A DNA stretch of 64,000 nucleotides from Saliniramus fredricksonii (GCF_900094735.1 NZ_FMBM01000002.1:62001-126000), one strand, 5' to 3'; shown: positions 19,212 through 30,540, numbered from the stretch's first letter. Notes: generated by a model not told the origin, from the sequence alone. Numbers and translations are program-made.

Positions 19212-20051
19212 ATGCCGGAGGATCACAGCGCCGCAGCCGCCGCACGGGTCAGCGGCGTGCCGCAGACCGACATCCGGGGCGGGTATCCGCTTTCCCGCCT
19301 GCCGCGTCACGTCGCCGTGATCATGGATGGCAACGGTCGCTGGGCATCGCGGCGCGGCCTGCCGCGTGCCGAGGGGCATCGCCAGGGCGTCGAGGCGGTG
19401 CGGCGCTGTGTGCGCGCCGCAACGCAGGCCGGGATCGGTTATCTCACGCTCTATGCCTTTTCCGCCGAGAACTGGCGCCGTCCGCCGACCGAAATCTCCA
19501 TCCTGATGAGCCTCCTGAAGCGCTATATCCGCAGCGACCTCGACACGTTGCATGAAGCGGGCGTCCGGATCCGGATCATCGGCGAACGTGAAGGCCTTTC
19601 CCGCGACATTCTTGCGCTGCTGGAGGAGGTCGAGGCGCGCACGCGCGACAATACCGGTCTCAACCTCGTTGTGGCCTTCAATTACGGCGGGCGTCAGGAG
19701 ATCCTGCGGGCCGCCCGGCGTCTGGCCTCGGAGGTCGCGGCCGGCAGGCTCGATCCTGCCGCCATCGACGAGACGCGCTTCGCCGATGCCCTCGACACGG
19801 CCGGTATGCCCGATCCGGATCTGGTGATTCGCACCTCGGGCGAACAGCGCGTCTCGAACTTCCTGCCCTGGCAATCGGCCTATGCCGAATATGTCTTCCT
19901 GCCCGATCTCTGGCCCGATTTCGACGAGGCGGTTCTCGCCCGGGCACTGGCGGAATACGCCCGGCGCGAGCGGCGTTTCGGCGGGCTCGGCCATGTCGCG
20001 GAGGGCTCCGCCACCGATGATGGCGCCCGCTATCGTGAGGCGAGCCGATGA
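19212..20051 (+). CDS. uppS: Undecaprenyl diphosphate synthase (cis-prenyltransferase)
   Basis: The 279-residue enzyme builds the C55 lipid carrier for peptidoglycan and other envelope polymers. [19 protein letters not shown] carries the catalytic Asp, [11 protein letters not shown] and the later [20 protein letters not shown] are further signatures. The N-terminus is about 25 residues longer than usual. The stop overlaps the cdsA start (ATGA), so translation is coupled. Confidence 0.97.
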   Translation: MPEDHSAAAAARVSGVPQTDIRGGYPLSRLPRHVAVIMDGNGRWASRRGLPRAEGHRQGVEAVRRCVRAATQAGIGYLTLYAFSAENWRRPPTEISILMSLLKRYIRSDLDTLHEAGVRIRIIGEREGLSRDILALLEEVEARTRDNTGLNLVVAFNYGGRQEILRAARRLASEVAAGRLDPAAIDETRFADALDTAGMPDPDLVIRTSGEQRVSNFLPWQSAYAEYVFLPDLWPDFDEAVLARALAEYARRERRFGGLGHVAEGSATDDGARYREASR

Positions 20052-20908
20052 ACGGCCCCGGCGAAAGCGGCAAGGCGCGCGGCTTCCTGCGCTCGGAGAC
20101 TGGTATCCGGCTCATCTCGGCCGTCGTGATGATCGCGCTGGCGCTGGGCACGACCTGGTTCGGCGGGGTCGTCTTCGCCCTGCTCTGGCTGGCGGCGGGA
20201 TCGGCGGTTCTGTTCGAATGGATCGCCATGGTCTGGATCGTCCGTCGCATCCCCAGCGTCGTGGCCGGCGCGCTGGCCTATACGGCCTTCGTGCTGGCGC
20301 ATCTCACCGACTGGCCGGGGATCGTGCTGGCGGCGATCGCGCTGACCGGTGGCGCGCTCGTCGTGATGATCAGCATGACGTGGCGCGACCGGATCTGGGC
20401 CGGCGCGGGCTATGCCGTCGGTTTCGTGGTGGTGGCGGTCCCGATCATTGTGCGATCCGATCCGGCGCTCGGCGCGCTCGCAATCATATGGATCTTCGCC
20501 GTGGTCTGGGGCACGGATATCGCGGCCTATTTCACCGGGCGCGCGCTGGGCGGGCCGAAGCTCTGGCCCCGGCTGAGCCCGAAGAAGACCTGGGCGGGAT
20601 TCTTCGGCGGGCTGGCCTGTGCCATGCTGGCGGGTTTTCTGCTGGGGCTCGCCGCCCGGATTGCGGGTCAGGCGCCGCCGCTCGATCTCTGGGCGCTGAC
20701 CCTGCTCTCGGGGCTCGCATCGGTGATCGGACAGGGGGGGGACCTGGCCGAATCGGCGCTCAAGCGGCATTTCGACGTCAAGGATTCCGGCAGTCTCATC
20801 CCGGGCCATGGCGGCGTGATGGATCGGCTCGATGCGTTCTTCGCCGTCTGTCTGCTGGTCGGCCTGATGCTGCTGGGGCTGTCGCCCTTCGGGATCGGCG
20901 CCGGATGA
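20048..20908 (+). CDS. cdsA: Phosphatidate cytidylyltransferase
   Basis: This 286-residue inner-membrane enzyme makes CDP-diacylglycerol, the precursor of all phospholipids. About eight membrane helices are followed by the signature [20 protein letters not shown] with GVMDRLD next to it. The gene overlaps uppS and is followed by dxr after 43 bp. Confidence 0.97.
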   Translation: MNGPGESGKARGFLRSETGIRLISAVVMIALALGTTWFGGVVFALLWLAAGSAVLFEWIAMVWIVRRIPSVVAGALAYTAFVLAHLTDWPGIVLAAIALTGGALVVMISMTWRDRIWAGAGYAVGFVVVAVPIIVRSDPALGALAIIWIFAVVWGTDIAAYFTGRALGGPKLWPRLSPKKTWAGFFGGLACAMLAGFLLGLAARIAGQAPPLDLWALTLLSGLASVIGQGGDLAESALKRHFDVKDSGSLIPGHGGVMDRLDAFFAVCLLVGLMLLGLSPFGIGAG

Positions 20909-20951
20909 GGCCCGATGTACGAGCCCGACGCTGACGGAGAAGAGCGAGGCG

Positions 20952-22115
20952 ATGACACGCAAACTCATCCTGCTCGGTGCGACCGGCTCGATCGGTCGAT
21001 CGGCCCGCGACGTGATCGCCCGTCACCGCGACGCCTTCACGGTCACCGCGGTGGTGGGGGGCTCGGACGCGCCGGCGCTGGCCGCAGCCGCCCGCGAGAC
21101 CGGCGCACGCTATGCCGCGCTCGCCGACGGCGCCGCCCTGCCGGCCCTGCGTGAGGCGCTTGCGGGCAGCGGCATCGCCTGCGGTGCGGGGGAGGGGGCC
21201 GTCATGGAGGCGGTTGCGTACGAGGCCGATCTCGTGCTGGCAGCCATAGCGGGGACGGCGGGTCTGCGCCCGACTGCGGCGGCGATCCGTCCGGGGCGCG
21301 CTATCGCGCTGGCCAACAAGGAAAGCCTCGTGAGTGCGGGCGCCGCCTTCATGCAGGCTGCTTCGCGGGCCGGGGTGGCGGTGCTGCCGGTCGATTCAGA
21401 GCATAACGCCCTGGCCCAGGCTCTGGGCAACGGCGCGCTGGACGACGTCAGCGCGATGACGCTGACCGCGTCGGGCGGGCCGTTCCGGACATGGTCGCGC
21501 GAGGCCATCGCCGCCGCCGGGCCGCAGGAGGCGTCGAAGCATCCCAACTGGTCGATGGGGGCCAAGGTCACGATCGATTCGGCGACGCTCATGAACAAGG
21601 GCCTCGAACTGATCGAGGCCCATCATCTTTTCGGGCTGGAGGCCGCGCGGCTCGACGTGCTCGTGCACCCGCAATCGATCGTGCACGGGCTGGTGAGCTG
21701 GCGCGACGGTGCGGTGACGGCGGGGCTGGCGGCGCCGGATATGCGCGTGCCCATCGCCCATGCGCTGGCACCGCCGGGGATGCGGCTCGACACCGCGCTG
21801 CCACGCCTTGATCTGGCCGCGATTGCGGCGTTGAGCTTCGAGAAGCCGGATCTGGAGCGGTTTCCCTGTCTCGGGCTCGCCATGGCGGCTCTGGCGGATG
21901 GCGGCGCGCATCCCACCATCCTCAATGCGGCCAACGAGATCGCAGTCGCCGCCTTCATTGCCGGTCGGCTGGATTTTTATGGTATCGCGGTAAGTGTCGA
22001 GAAGGTTTGTTCGCGTATGGTGGCTTCAGAGCGCGAGGCGCCCGATAATGTCGAGACGGCTCTGGCCATCGATGAACGCGCCCGCGCACTGACGCGCGAA
22101 GTTCTGGGCATGTAG
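20952..22115 (+). CDS. dxr: 1-deoxy-D-xylulose 5-phosphate reductoisomerase
   Basis: The 387-residue enzyme commits carbon to the MEP isoprenoid pathway, which feeds UppS in the same operon. LLGATGSIGRSARDVI binds NADPH. ALANKESLVSAG, VDSEHNALAQAL and the flexible-loop segment SGGPFRTW are conserved around the metal site. Length is normal. It is the target of fosmidomycin in other bacteria. Confidence 0.97.
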   Translation: MTRKLILLGATGSIGRSARDVIARHRDAFTVTAVVGGSDAPALAAAARETGARYAALADGAALPALREALAGSGIACGAGEGAVMEAVAYEADLVLAAIAGTAGLRPTAAAIRPGRAIALANKESLVSAGAAFMQAASRAGVAVLPVDSEHNALAQALGNGALDDVSAMTLTASGGPFRTWSREAIAAAGPQEASKHPNWSMGAKVTIDSATLMNKGLELIEAHHLFGLEAARLDVLVHPQSIVHGLVSWRDGAVTAGLAAPDMRVPIAHALAPPGMRLDTALPRLDLAAIAALSFEKPDLERFPCLGLAMAALADGGAHPTILNAANEIAVAAFIAGRLDFYGIAVSVEKVCSRMVASEREAPDNVETALAIDERARALTREVLGM

Positions 22116-22165
22116 CGCAGATTTGGGCCGGATCCGGTGCGGATGCGGCGAAATGGAGGCGGGTG

Positions 22166-23311
22166 ATGGAAATTTTCGGTCTGGTGGTCGGTTCGGTCTG
22201 GGATCTCGTCTTCGGCTATCTGATTCCCTTCATCTTCGTGCTTGCCATCGTGATCTTCGTCCATGAGATGGGTCATTTTCTCGTCGGGCGCTGGTGCGGT
22301 GTGGGTGTCGACGCGTTCTCGATCGGCTTCGGGCCGGAAATGTTCGGCTGGACCGACCGGCAGGGAACGCGCTGGAAGGTCTCCGTCATTCCGCTGGGCG
22401 GCTACGTCAAGTTCACCGGCGATCTCAATGTCTCCAGTGCGCCGGATCCCGATGAACTCTCGCAGATGGACGAGGCGACCCGTTCCCGCAGCTTTCATCA
22501 CAAATCCGTTGGTCGACGCGCCATGATCGTGGCGGCGGGGCCGGCGGCGAATTTCATCCTCGCGATCCTGATCTTTGCCGGGCTGGCCTATTTCAACGGC
22601 AAACAGGTGCTTGAACCGCGCGTCGAAGCGGTGGTGGAAGGCAGCGCGGCGGAGGCTGCGGGTTTTGAGCCCAATGATCTGATTTTGTCGATCGACGGGC
22701 GCGAGGTGGTCGGCTTCTCTGATCTGCAGCGCATCGTGAGTTCCTCGGCCGGCGATGATCTCGTCTTCGAGGTCGAGCGGGACGGAGAGATCGAGACCCT
22801 CCTCGTCACGCCGGTGCGCACCGAGCAGGAGACGGCTTTCGGGCGCCATCGCATCGGCATGATCGGGCTGCAGGCGGTCAACGATCCGCAGGCCGTGCGC
22901 CATGTCACGTACGGCCCGCTGCAGTCGCTCGGTCACGGAGTCTCGGAGACCTATTTCGTCATCGACCGGACGGTCGACTATCTCGGCAAGCTCGTGACGG
23001 GCCGCGAATCGGCGGATCAGCTCTCCGGGCCGATCCGCATCGCGAAAGTCTCGGGGGACGTCGCCACCCTCGGCGGCATTCTCGGGCTGGTGAGCCTCAC
23101 GGCATTGCTTTCCGTCTCGATCGGCTTCATCAATCTCTTCCCCGTGCCGATGCTCGATGGCGGGCATTTGCTGTTTTATGCGATCGAGGCAGCGCGTGGG
23201 CGCCCGCTCAGTGATCAGGCGCAGGAAATCGGCTTCCGGATCGGTCTGGCGCTGGTTCTGATGCTCATGCTCTTCGTCACCTGGAATGATATCATTAACC
23301 TCAGCGCCTGA
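22166..23311 (+). CDS. rseP: Site-2 protease RseP (RIP metalloprotease)
   Basis: The 381-residue intramembrane zinc protease cleaves regulatory membrane substrates, classically anti-sigma factors during envelope stress. FVHEMGHFLVGR holds the HExxH site (His33-Glu34-His37), and NLFPVPMLDGGHLLFY supplies the third ligand region. One PDZ domain (about 115-190) is visible, where E. coli has two. ATG 22166 follows GGAGG. The gene immediately precedes bamA, matching its envelope role. Confidence 0.96.
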   Translation: MEIFGLVVGSVWDLVFGYLIPFIFVLAIVIFVHEMGHFLVGRWCGVGVDAFSIGFGPEMFGWTDRQGTRWKVSVIPLGGYVKFTGDLNVSSAPDPDELSQMDEATRSRSFHHKSVGRRAMIVAAGPAANFILAILIFAGLAYFNGKQVLEPRVEAVVEGSAAEAAGFEPNDLILSIDGREVVGFSDLQRIVSSSAGDDLVFEVERDGEIETLLVTPVRTEQETAFGRHRIGMIGLQAVNDPQAVRHVTYGPLQSLGHGVSETYFVIDRTVDYLGKLVTGRESADQLSGPIRIAKVSGDVATLGGILGLVSLTALLSVSIGFINLFPVPMLDGGHLLFYAIEAARGRPLSDQAQEIGFRIGLALVLMLMLFVTWNDIINLSA

Positions 23312-23498
23312 AAGATTGCGGCCCCATCGTGACACGAAGGCCACGCCGGGGGAAAATTCTGCCGGGTGGGACATTCGGCGTTTGCAATGGCGCCGAGTTT
23401 CGGTAGAAGCGGAGTGTAGACCAAGCGGGTCGGCATGCATGTGCGTGTCCGGCTTCGGGGCAAAACCCGCGACAAACCAGAATGAGACGGGCCAGTAC

Positions 23499-25793
23499 AT
23501 GTCGAGCAAGAACGCGCGCCGCAGCGTGACGGCGAAACGGACGACGGTAGCACTCGCCATGGCGATGGCAGCCTTCGGCGTCTCCGAGGCTTTCGCGCAG
23601 CAGGTGGTCGTCGAGGGCAATCGCCGCGTCGATACCGACACGATCCGGTCCTATGTGGTCGGGTCGAGCCCGGACGAAGCGCGGCGGAATCTGGTCGAGA
23701 CGGGTTTGTTCAGTGATGTCCGTGTCTCCCGCCAGGGCGGATCGCTCGTGGTGCGGGTCGCCGAGAACCAGGTGATCAACCGGGTTGCCTTCGAGGGCAA
23801 TCGTCGCCTGCGCAGTGAGGCGCTGCTGCCGGAGATGCAGACGCGCTCCAACCGTCCCTACAACCCCGCAACCGTCGACGAGGATGTGCGCCGCATCCGC
23901 GAACTGTACCGCCGCTCGGGCCGTGCGCTCGCCGAAGTCACGCCGCGTACCGTCGAGCTCGAAAACGGGCGCATCGACGTCGTATTCACCATCGACGAGG
24001 GTGCGCGCACCAATATTCGTGCGATCGATTTCGTGGGGAATGATTCGGTTTCGAGCCGGCGTCTGCGTGATGCGATGAGCTCCGAGGTCAGCAGCATCTT
24101 CACGTTGCTGAGCACGACCGATGTCTATGATCCTGATCGACTCGCGGCCGATCTCGAATCCGTACGCCGCTATTACATGCGCCGCGGCTATGCGGACATG
24201 CAGGTCGTCGGCAGCGATGTGGTCTTTGATGCGGATCGCAAGGGTTATGTCATCACCATCACGGTCGATGAGGGGCAGCGCTACCGCGTCGGGGACGTCA
24301 GCGTCGATTCGCGTATTCCCGACGTGTCCGAGGAAGAATTGCGCCAGCGCGTTGCGACCGGCACCGGGGGTATCTACGATTCCACCGAAGTGGAGCGGAC
24401 GCTCGTCGACATGACCACTGCCGTTGCGCAGCGTGGCTATGCCTTTGCGCAGGTGCGCCCTGTCGGTGTCCGTAATGAAGCGGAAGGCACGGTCGATCTC
24501 ACCTATGTGGTCGAGGAGGGGCCGCGCGTCTACATCGAGCGGATCAATATCCGCGGCAATACGCGCACCCGCGACAACGTCATCCGCCGCGAACTCGATC
24601 TTGGTGAGGGTGACCCCTACAACAAGGTCCTGCTCGACCGGGCCGAGCGCCGTCTGCGGAACCTGGGTTTCTTCGAGGATGTGCGGATTACCAACGAGCC
24701 GAGCATGTCGCCGGATCGTGTGGTGATCAACATCGAGGTCGAAGACAAGGCCACGGGGTCGTTCAGTGTCGGCGGCGGCTATTCGACGGCTGACGGCTTC
24801 CTCGGCGAAGTGTCTCTCTCCGAAGACAATTTCCTCGGTCGCGGCCAGGCCGTGCGGATTTCCGGTGGTTTCGGACAGCGCTCACAGAGCTACGACTTCT
24901 CCTTCACGGAGCCCTATTTCCTGGGGTACCGTTTATCTGCGGGGATTGACCTGTTCTCGCGCTATAATGAAGAGCGGACATTCGCGCGCTACGAGAATCG
25001 CACGGAAGGCGGCACGATCCGGTTCGGCATTCCGATCACGGAAGAGTTCACGATCGCGCCAAAGTATTCGCTTTTCCAACAACGGCTCACAATTCCGGAC
25101 GGCTTCCGCAACAATGCGTCTCCGGCGCTGCTCGAATCCGAGGGGCGGCGCACCACCTCCCTCGTGGGCGTGTCCTTCATCTATAATTCCATTGATGACA
25201 TGAACGAGCCGACCAATGGCTGGCTCGTGGAGGTCACTCCGGAGATTGCGGGGCTTGGTGGCGATGCGCGTTACTTCCGGGTGACCGGCGATGCGCGCTA
25301 CTATCATGAATTGACGGAAGGCGTTGTCGGGATTGCACGCGCCCAGGCCGGCCATATCTCCAGCTTTGGCAGTCGCAACCTGCGCATGAACGACCATTTC
25401 TTCAAGGGTGCGGATCTGGTGCGTGGCTTCGAATCGGGTGGCATTGGCCCCCGCGATGCCGATCCGACGCGCAATACCGGCCTCGGCGGCACCACGTATT
25501 TCGGTGGTTCACTGGAGGTGCAATTCGAAATTCCGCTGCTGCCGCGCGCCATCGGGATCAAGGGGGCCGTCTTTGCCGATGCGGGCACCCTGTTCGATTA
25601 TGACGGCATGCGCAGTTTTGATGGGCAGGCGTTCGACGTTCGTAACTCGCGCAGCATTCGCTCCTCGGTCGGTGCCGGTCTGATCTGGCGCTCACCGCTC
25701 GGGCCGATCCGCTTCGATTACGCGATCGCCACATCGAAAGCCTCCGGCGACCGCACGCAGGCCTTCCGCTTCTCCGGTGGTACGAGCTTCTGA
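23499..25793 (+). CDS. bamA: Outer membrane assembly factor BamA
   Basis: The 764-residue Omp85 protein inserts beta-barrel proteins into the outer membrane. A signal peptide (ALAMAMAAFGVSEAFAQ) precedes five POTRA repeats (about 30-365; first VVVEGNRRVDTDTIRSYV). A 16-strand barrel follows, with the conserved lid-loop segment VRGFESGGIGPRD close to 640. ATG 23499 is chosen because it gives a proper signal peptide. Base composition is slightly lower in GC in the barrel, as is common for BamA. Confidence 0.97.
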   Translation: MSSKNARRSVTAKRTTVALAMAMAAFGVSEAFAQQVVVEGNRRVDTDTIRSYVVGSSPDEARRNLVETGLFSDVRVSRQGGSLVVRVAENQVINRVAFEGNRRLRSEALLPEMQTRSNRPYNPATVDEDVRRIRELYRRSGRALAEVTPRTVELENGRIDVVFTIDEGARTNIRAIDFVGNDSVSSRRLRDAMSSEVSSIFTLLSTTDVYDPDRLAADLESVRRYYMRRGYADMQVVGSDVVFDADRKGYVITITVDEGQRYRVGDVSVDSRIPDVSEEELRQRVATGTGGIYDSTEVERTLVDMTTAVAQRGYAFAQVRPVGVRNEAEGTVDLTYVVEEGPRVYIERINIRGNTRTRDNVIRRELDLGEGDPYNKVLLDRAERRLRNLGFFEDVRITNEPSMSPDRVVINIEVEDKATGSFSVGGGYSTADGFLGEVSLSEDNFLGRGQAVRISGGFGQRSQSYDFSFTEPYFLGYRLSAGIDLFSRYNEERTFARYENRTEGGTIRFGIPITEEFTIAPKYSLFQQRLTIPDGFRNNASPALLESEGRRTTSLVGVSFIYNSIDDMNEPTNGWLVEVTPEIAGLGGDARYFRVTGDARYYHELTEGVVGIARAQAGHISSFGSRNLRMNDHFFKGADLVRGFESGGIGPRDADPTRNTGLGGTTYFGGSLEVQFEIPLLPRAIGIKGAVFADAGTLFDYDGMRSFDGQAFDVRNSRSIRSSVGAGLIWRSPLGPIRFDYAIATSKASGDRTQAFRFSGGTSF

Positions 25794-25849
25794 TGTGGGC
25801 TGCGCTTCGGCGGGCTTGCCTCGCCGTAGCGTAATGCGCATAAACAGCC

Positions 25850-26983
25850 ATGGCCGATCCCGTTTTCTTTCCTGCCGCTTCGGCGATCTCGCTGGCCGAG
25901 ATCGCCGAAATCGCATCAATACCCGTTCCAGAGGGTCTGGAACCGGCGCGCCGATTCCATCGGGCCGCGCCCCTCGAGCAGGCCGGGCCCGATGCGGTCG
26001 CCTATATGGACAATCCGCGTTATGTCGCAGCGCTGGCGACGAGCCGGGCAGGCTGTCTCCTGGTTGCACGGAAATTCGCCTCCGCCATTCCCGACGGCGC
26101 GGCAGCGTTCATACTGGACAAGCCCTATCCCGTCTTCGCTGCCGTTCTGGCCCATCTCTACCCGGAAGCGATGCGCCCCGGCAGTCTGTTCGAGACACCC
26201 GGTATCGCACCCGGCAGCGTCGTGCATCCCGACGCGCAACTGGAGAGTGGCGTGCGTGTCGATCCCGGCGCGGTGATCGGGCCGCATGCCGAGATTGGTG
26301 CCGGAACCATCATTGCCGCGAATGCCGTGATTGGTCCCCATGTGAAGATCGGACGCGACTGCAGTATCGGTGCCAATACCAGCGTGATACATGCCCTCAT
26401 CGGTAATCGGGTCATCCTCCATGCTGGCGTGCGCGTCGGACAGGACGGTTTCGGCTTCGCCATGGGGGCGGGCGGTCATAGCAAGGTCCCCCAGGTTGGC
26501 CGGGTGATCATCCAGGATGACGTCGAGATCGGCGCGAATTCCGCGATCGATCGCGGCGCAAGCCGTGACACGGTGATCGGCGAGGGCACCAAGATCGACA
26601 ATCTGGTCCAGATCGCCCACAATGTGATCATCGGTCGTCATTGCGTGATCGTTGCGCAAACCGGGATTGCCGGCTCAACCACGCTGGAGGATTACGTCGT
26701 CCTCGGCGGACAGGTCGCCATTATCGGCCATGTCACCATCGGGACGGGCGCGCAGATCGCAGCCTCGAGCAATGTCAATTCAGATGTGCCGCCCGGCGCG
26801 CGCTGGGGCGGTACGCCCGCCAAGCCGATGCGCGAGTGGTTCCGTGAAATGACCACGCTCAAGGTACTCGCTGCGCGCAAGCAGCATGGCGATGAAAGCG
26901 CAGCCGGTGCACGCAAAACACTTGCATCGGGCGCCGATTCGGCCAAAGACGACACGCCGCCCGATAACGGTGCGGCGTCTTGA
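25850..26983 (+). CDS. lpxD: UDP-3-O-acylglucosamine N-acyltransferase
   Basis: The 377-residue acyltransferase adds the second acyl chain in lipid A synthesis. An N-terminal uridine-binding domain is followed by left-handed beta-helix hexapeptide repeats (from about 120). The catalytic His lies in [14 protein letters not shown], and VGQDGFGFA is typical. The Ala/Lys-rich C-terminal tail after WFREM is about 30 residues longer than in most homologues. No skp/ompH gene separates it from bamA. Confidence 0.97.
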   Translation: MADPVFFPAASAISLAEIAEIASIPVPEGLEPARRFHRAAPLEQAGPDAVAYMDNPRYVAALATSRAGCLLVARKFASAIPDGAAAFILDKPYPVFAAVLAHLYPEAMRPGSLFETPGIAPGSVVHPDAQLESGVRVDPGAVIGPHAEIGAGTIIAANAVIGPHVKIGRDCSIGANTSVIHALIGNRVILHAGVRVGQDGFGFAMGAGGHSKVPQVGRVIIQDDVEIGANSAIDRGASRDTVIGEGTKIDNLVQIAHNVIIGRHCVIVAQTGIAGSTTLEDYVVLGGQVAIIGHVTIGTGAQIAASSNVNSDVPPGARWGGTPAKPMREWFREMTTLKVLAARKQHGDESAAGARKTLASGADSAKDDTPPDNGAAS

Positions 26984-27021
26984 GGGGGCGGGTGCCCACC
27001 GGGCATGGAGGAGCGTTGGGC

Positions 27022-27489
27022 ATGTCGGATATGCCGAAAACCTTGATGACAGCGGATATCATGCAGATCATGACCTATCTGCCCCATCGGTATCCGTTTC
27101 TGCTGGTCGACAAGATCATCGAGATCGACGCGGATCTCTCCTGCATCGGCATCAAGAATGTCACCATCAATGAACCACAATTCACCGGTCACTTTCCAAC
27201 GCGCCCGATCTTTCCCGGTGTGCTCCTGATCGAGGGCATGGCGCAGACAGCCGGGGCGATCTGCGTTGCCAGTCGTTTTGGTGATGCTGAGGCGCCGAAG
27301 GAGGTCTATTTCATGACGATCGACAAGGCGAAGTTCCGCAAACCTGTCGTCCCGGGCGATGTGGTTGAGTTCCACATGCAACGCACGGCGCAGAGGCGCA
27401 CAATGTGGTGGTATCACGGCGAGGCGAAGGTCGACGGCCAGATCGTGGCCGAGGCTGATCTCAGTGCCATGCTGGTTTTCCCGAAATAG
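27022..27489 (+). CDS. fabZ: 3-hydroxyacyl-ACP dehydratase FabZ
   Basis: The 155-residue hot-dog-fold enzyme removes water from 3-hydroxyacyl-ACP in fatty acid elongation and balances phospholipid against lipid A supply. [13 protein letters not shown] and [20 protein letters not shown] contain the catalytic His and Glu. ATG 27022 has GGAGGAGCG upstream; an earlier TTG frame adds unrelated residues. Confidence 0.97.
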   Translation: MSDMPKTLMTADIMQIMTYLPHRYPFLLVDKIIEIDADLSCIGIKNVTINEPQFTGHFPTRPIFPGVLLIEGMAQTAGAICVASRFGDAEAPKEVYFMTIDKAKFRKPVVPGDVVEFHMQRTAQRRTMWWYHGEAKVDGQIVAEADLSAMLVFPK

Positions 27490-27550
27490 ATGAATTGCAA
27501 GTCAAACCGCAAATTGGCCTGATCGAAACAATGAGGCAGCACAATCCGGC

Positions 27551-28354
27551 ATGAGTGAAACCGTCATCCACCCGACCGCCATCATCGAGGACGGCGCCGA
27601 AATCGGCCCCGGCTGCCGGATCGGCCCCTTCTGTCTCGTTGGTCCCCAGGTGAAACTCGGTGCCGGCTGCGAACTGCTCAGCCATGTCGTCGTCACGGGT
27701 GATACGACAATCGGCGCCCGCACGCGCATCTTTCCCTTCGCCGCGATCGGGCACCCGCCGCAGGATCTGAAATACAACGGCGAGCCGACCCGGGTGGTGA
27801 TCGGCGAGGAATGCATCATCCGCGAGAGCGTGACCGTGCATCCCGGCACCAGGGCGGGCGATTTCCTGACCACCGTGGGCGATCGCTGCTTCATTCTGGC
27901 CTATGCCCATGTCGCGCATGATTGCCGCATCGGCAACAATGTCGTCCTGTCGAACACGGTGATGCTCGCCGGCCATTGCATCATCGGCGATTATGCCATT
28001 CTCGGCGGCGGCGTCGGCGTGCATCAATTCGTGCGCATCGGCCATCACGCCTTCATCGGCGGCATGTCGGCCATCGAGAAGGACGTCATCCCCTACGGCA
28101 TGGCGGTCGGCAACCGTGCTTTCCTGGCGGGTCTCAACATCGTCGGCCTGCGCCGGCGCGGCTTCTCGCGCGACAGCATACACGAATTGCGCCGCGCCTA
28201 CCGCCTGCTCTTCGCCAATGAAGGCACGCTGAAGGAGCGCATGGAGGATGTCGCGACCGATCACCCGGACCATGTCACCGTCGGCGAAATTCTCGCTTTC
28301 ATCCGCGCCGGCGGGGATCGCTCGGTCCTGACGCCGCGTGAAACCGGCATCTGA
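27551..28354 (+). CDS. lpxA: UDP-N-acetylglucosamine O-acyltransferase
   Basis: The 267-residue trimer performs the first step of lipid A synthesis. The hexapeptide beta-helix runs to about residue 190 and carries the catalytic His within AYAHVAHDCRIGNN. HPPQDLKYNGEPT is a strong LpxA signature. The C-terminal helices (IHELRRAYRLLF) complete the usual layout. Confidence 0.98.
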   Translation: MSETVIHPTAIIEDGAEIGPGCRIGPFCLVGPQVKLGAGCELLSHVVVTGDTTIGARTRIFPFAAIGHPPQDLKYNGEPTRVVIGEECIIRESVTVHPGTRAGDFLTTVGDRCFILAYAHVAHDCRIGNNVVLSNTVMLAGHCIIGDYAILGGGVGVHQFVRIGHHAFIGGMSAIEKDVIPYGMAVGNRAFLAGLNIVGLRRRGFSRDSIHELRRAYRLLFANEGTLKERMEDVATDHPDHVTVGEILAFIRAGGDRSVLTPRETGI

Positions 28355-28355
28355 G

Positions 28356-29225
28356 ATGGGCGCTCCGGCCACGGCATCAGGGCCGGTCGCGATCCTCGCC
28401 GGCGGCGGGGCCTTGCCGCATATCCTGCTCGAGGCGCTGGTGCGTACACAGCGTCCTCACCGCCTGCTCGCCCTGCGCGGGTTCGCCGATCGCAGCCTGC
28501 GCCGGCAGGCCGATGCGGTGATCGATCTTCTCGACATTTCCGGCGCGATCGGCTGGCTGGCGCGCTGGCAGCCGGAGGCGGTGGTGCTCGCCGGCGCCGT
28601 CACGCGCCCGCATCCCGCCGCCTTTCTCGGTGCGCTCGCGGCCTATCGCAACAGCGCCGAACTCAGGCAGTTGCTGGCGCGCGGCGACGATCATCTCTTG
28701 CGGGCGGTGATCGGGATGATCGAGGAGCATGGCCACCGCGTCATCGGCGCCCATGAAATCGCCCCGGACCTGCTGGTGCCGGTCGGGCCGCTCGGCGCCG
28801 TCCCGGTTCCGGATATGGCCCTGGCCCCGGTGCGCACCGGATTTCGCTGTCTGACCGATCTCTCACCCTATGATATCGGCCAGGGACTGGTCGTCTGCGG
28901 TGAGCGCGTCACCGCGATCGAGGGGGCGGAGGGGACCGACCGGATGCTCGCGCGCGTCGCCGGGCTGTCGCGCGGCTACCTGCTGCGGCGCCGGCGCGAT
29001 GCCGGGATTCTGGTCAAATCGGCCAAGACCGGGCAGGAGCGGCGGGTCGATCTGCCGGCGGTGGGGCCACGCACGGTCGTGCGGGCCGCGGCAGCCGGGA
29101 TCACCGGGATTGCCGTCGGCGCCGGTCAGACCCTCGTCGTCGAGCGCGAGAAGATGATCGCGCAAGCCGACCGGCGCGGCCTGTTCCTCGCCGCCTTCGA
29201 TCCGCAGGAGATGGCGCAATCATGA
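28356..29225 (+). CDS. lpxI: UDP-2,3-diacylglucosamine pyrophosphatase LpxI
   Basis: The 289-residue enzyme removes UMP to give lipid X. LpxI replaces LpxH in alphaproteobacteria and is unrelated in sequence. AILAGGGALPHILLEA, GFADRSLRRQAD, VVLAGAVTRP and DDHLLRAVIGMIEEHGHRVI match the family. ATG 28356 begins one base after the lpxA stop, and the end overlaps lpxB (ATGA), so lpxA-lpxI-lpxB are tightly coupled. Confidence 0.96.
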   Translation: MGAPATASGPVAILAGGGALPHILLEALVRTQRPHRLLALRGFADRSLRRQADAVIDLLDISGAIGWLARWQPEAVVLAGAVTRPHPAAFLGALAAYRNSAELRQLLARGDDHLLRAVIGMIEEHGHRVIGAHEIAPDLLVPVGPLGAVPVPDMALAPVRTGFRCLTDLSPYDIGQGLVVCGERVTAIEGAEGTDRMLARVAGLSRGYLLRRRRDAGILVKSAKTGQERRVDLPAVGPRTVVRAAAAGITGIAVGAGQTLVVEREKMIAQADRRGLFLAAFDPQEMAQS

Positions 29226-30415
29226 GCGAAGACGCGACACGGCCCCTGTGCATCTACCTGGTCGCCGGTGAGGAATCGGGCGATCAGCTCGGGGCCGAGC
29301 TGATGCGGGCGCTGCGCCGCACGCAGCCTGATCGGGAATTTGTCTTCTTCGGCCTCGGTGGCGCGCGCATGCAGCGCGAGGGGCTGACATCGCTGTTCGC
29401 GATGGAGGAAATCTCGGTGATGGGGCTTGTGCCGGTCATCGCGAAGCTGCCCGGTATCGTCGCACGGGCCTATCGCGTCATCGCCGATATCGTCGCGCAC
29501 GATCCCGATGCGCTGGTGATCATCGACAGCCCGGATTTCACCCAGCCGATCGCGAAACGCGTGCACAAGCGTGCGCCGCAGATCCCCATCATCAACTACG
29601 TCTCGCCCTCGGTCTGGGCCTGGCGACCGGGCCGCGCACGGAAAATGCGGGGCTATATCGATCATGTTCTCGCGCTCAAACCTTTCGAACCTGCCGCGCA
29701 TGAGCGTCTGGGCGGGCCGCCCTGCAGCTATGTCGGACACCCGCTGATCGAGCGCCGCGATGCGCTGCAGCCGGCCGAGGGAGAACGCCGTCCGCTCGGT
29801 GACGGCCCGCTGGAATTGCTCGTTCTACCCGGCAGCCGACGTTCGGAATTGCGGCGTCTGGCCGAGCCCTTCGCCGGTGCGCTCGCGCGTTTTTGCGAGA
29901 GCTGGGAAGGCGAGATCAATCTGACTCTGCCGGCCATCGCGCATCTTGCCCCGGAGATCACCCAGATCACGCGTAACTGGCCGATCGTGCCGCAGATCGT
30001 GCAGGGCGAGGAGGCGAAATGCGCCGCCTTCCGCAGGGGGCAGGCCGCGCTGGCCGCATCGGGCACCGTGACCCTCGAACTCGCGCTCTCGGGCGTGCCG
30101 ATGGTCGTGGCCTACAAGGTCTCGCGGCTGGAAGAGCAATTGAAGCATCTCATCAAGGTCGACAGCATCGTCCTGGCCAACCTGATCCTCGGCGAGAACG
30201 TGATCCCGGAATTCATCCAGGCCGATTGCGCGCCCGGTCCGCTGGCTGATGCTTTGCGGGCGATCGTCACCCCGGGCCCTGCCCGCGATGCGCAACTGGC
30301 AGGCTTCGCGCGGCTCGATGCAGCCATGGATATCGGCGACGAGGCGCCCAGTGATCGGGCTGCCCGGCTGGTGCGCGAGACGATGGCGGCGCGCGGGCGC
30401 CTGCCCGCCGGTTGA
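29222..30415 (+). CDS. lpxB: Lipid A disaccharide synthase
   Basis: The 397-residue GT19 enzyme joins lipid X to UDP-diacylglucosamine on the inner membrane. [60 protein letters not shown] and [12 protein letters not shown] are diagnostic. It is the last gene of the envelope operon here; rpmI follows after 175 bp. Confidence 0.97.
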   Translation: MSEDATRPLCIYLVAGEESGDQLGAELMRALRRTQPDREFVFFGLGGARMQREGLTSLFAMEEISVMGLVPVIAKLPGIVARAYRVIADIVAHDPDALVIIDSPDFTQPIAKRVHKRAPQIPIINYVSPSVWAWRPGRARKMRGYIDHVLALKPFEPAAHERLGGPPCSYVGHPLIERRDALQPAEGERRPLGDGPLELLVLPGSRRSELRRLAEPFAGALARFCESWEGEINLTLPAIAHLAPEITQITRNWPIVPQIVQGEEAKCAAFRRGQAALAASGTVTLELALSGVPMVVAYKVSRLEEQLKHLIKVDSIVLANLILGENVIPEFIQADCAPGPLADALRAIVTPGPARDAQLAGFARLDAAMDIGDEAPSDRAARLVRETMAARGRLPAG

Positions 30416-30540
30416 TGGCGTTGCGGCCCTTGCACGGGCAGCACAGTTCTGTCATAAGCTGCGGCTCTCACTGATCCGTCCGGCTGATCAAGGGCTGCCG
30501 TGTCGGATCGTCTGCTCGAACAGCAAACATGTCGGCGAGC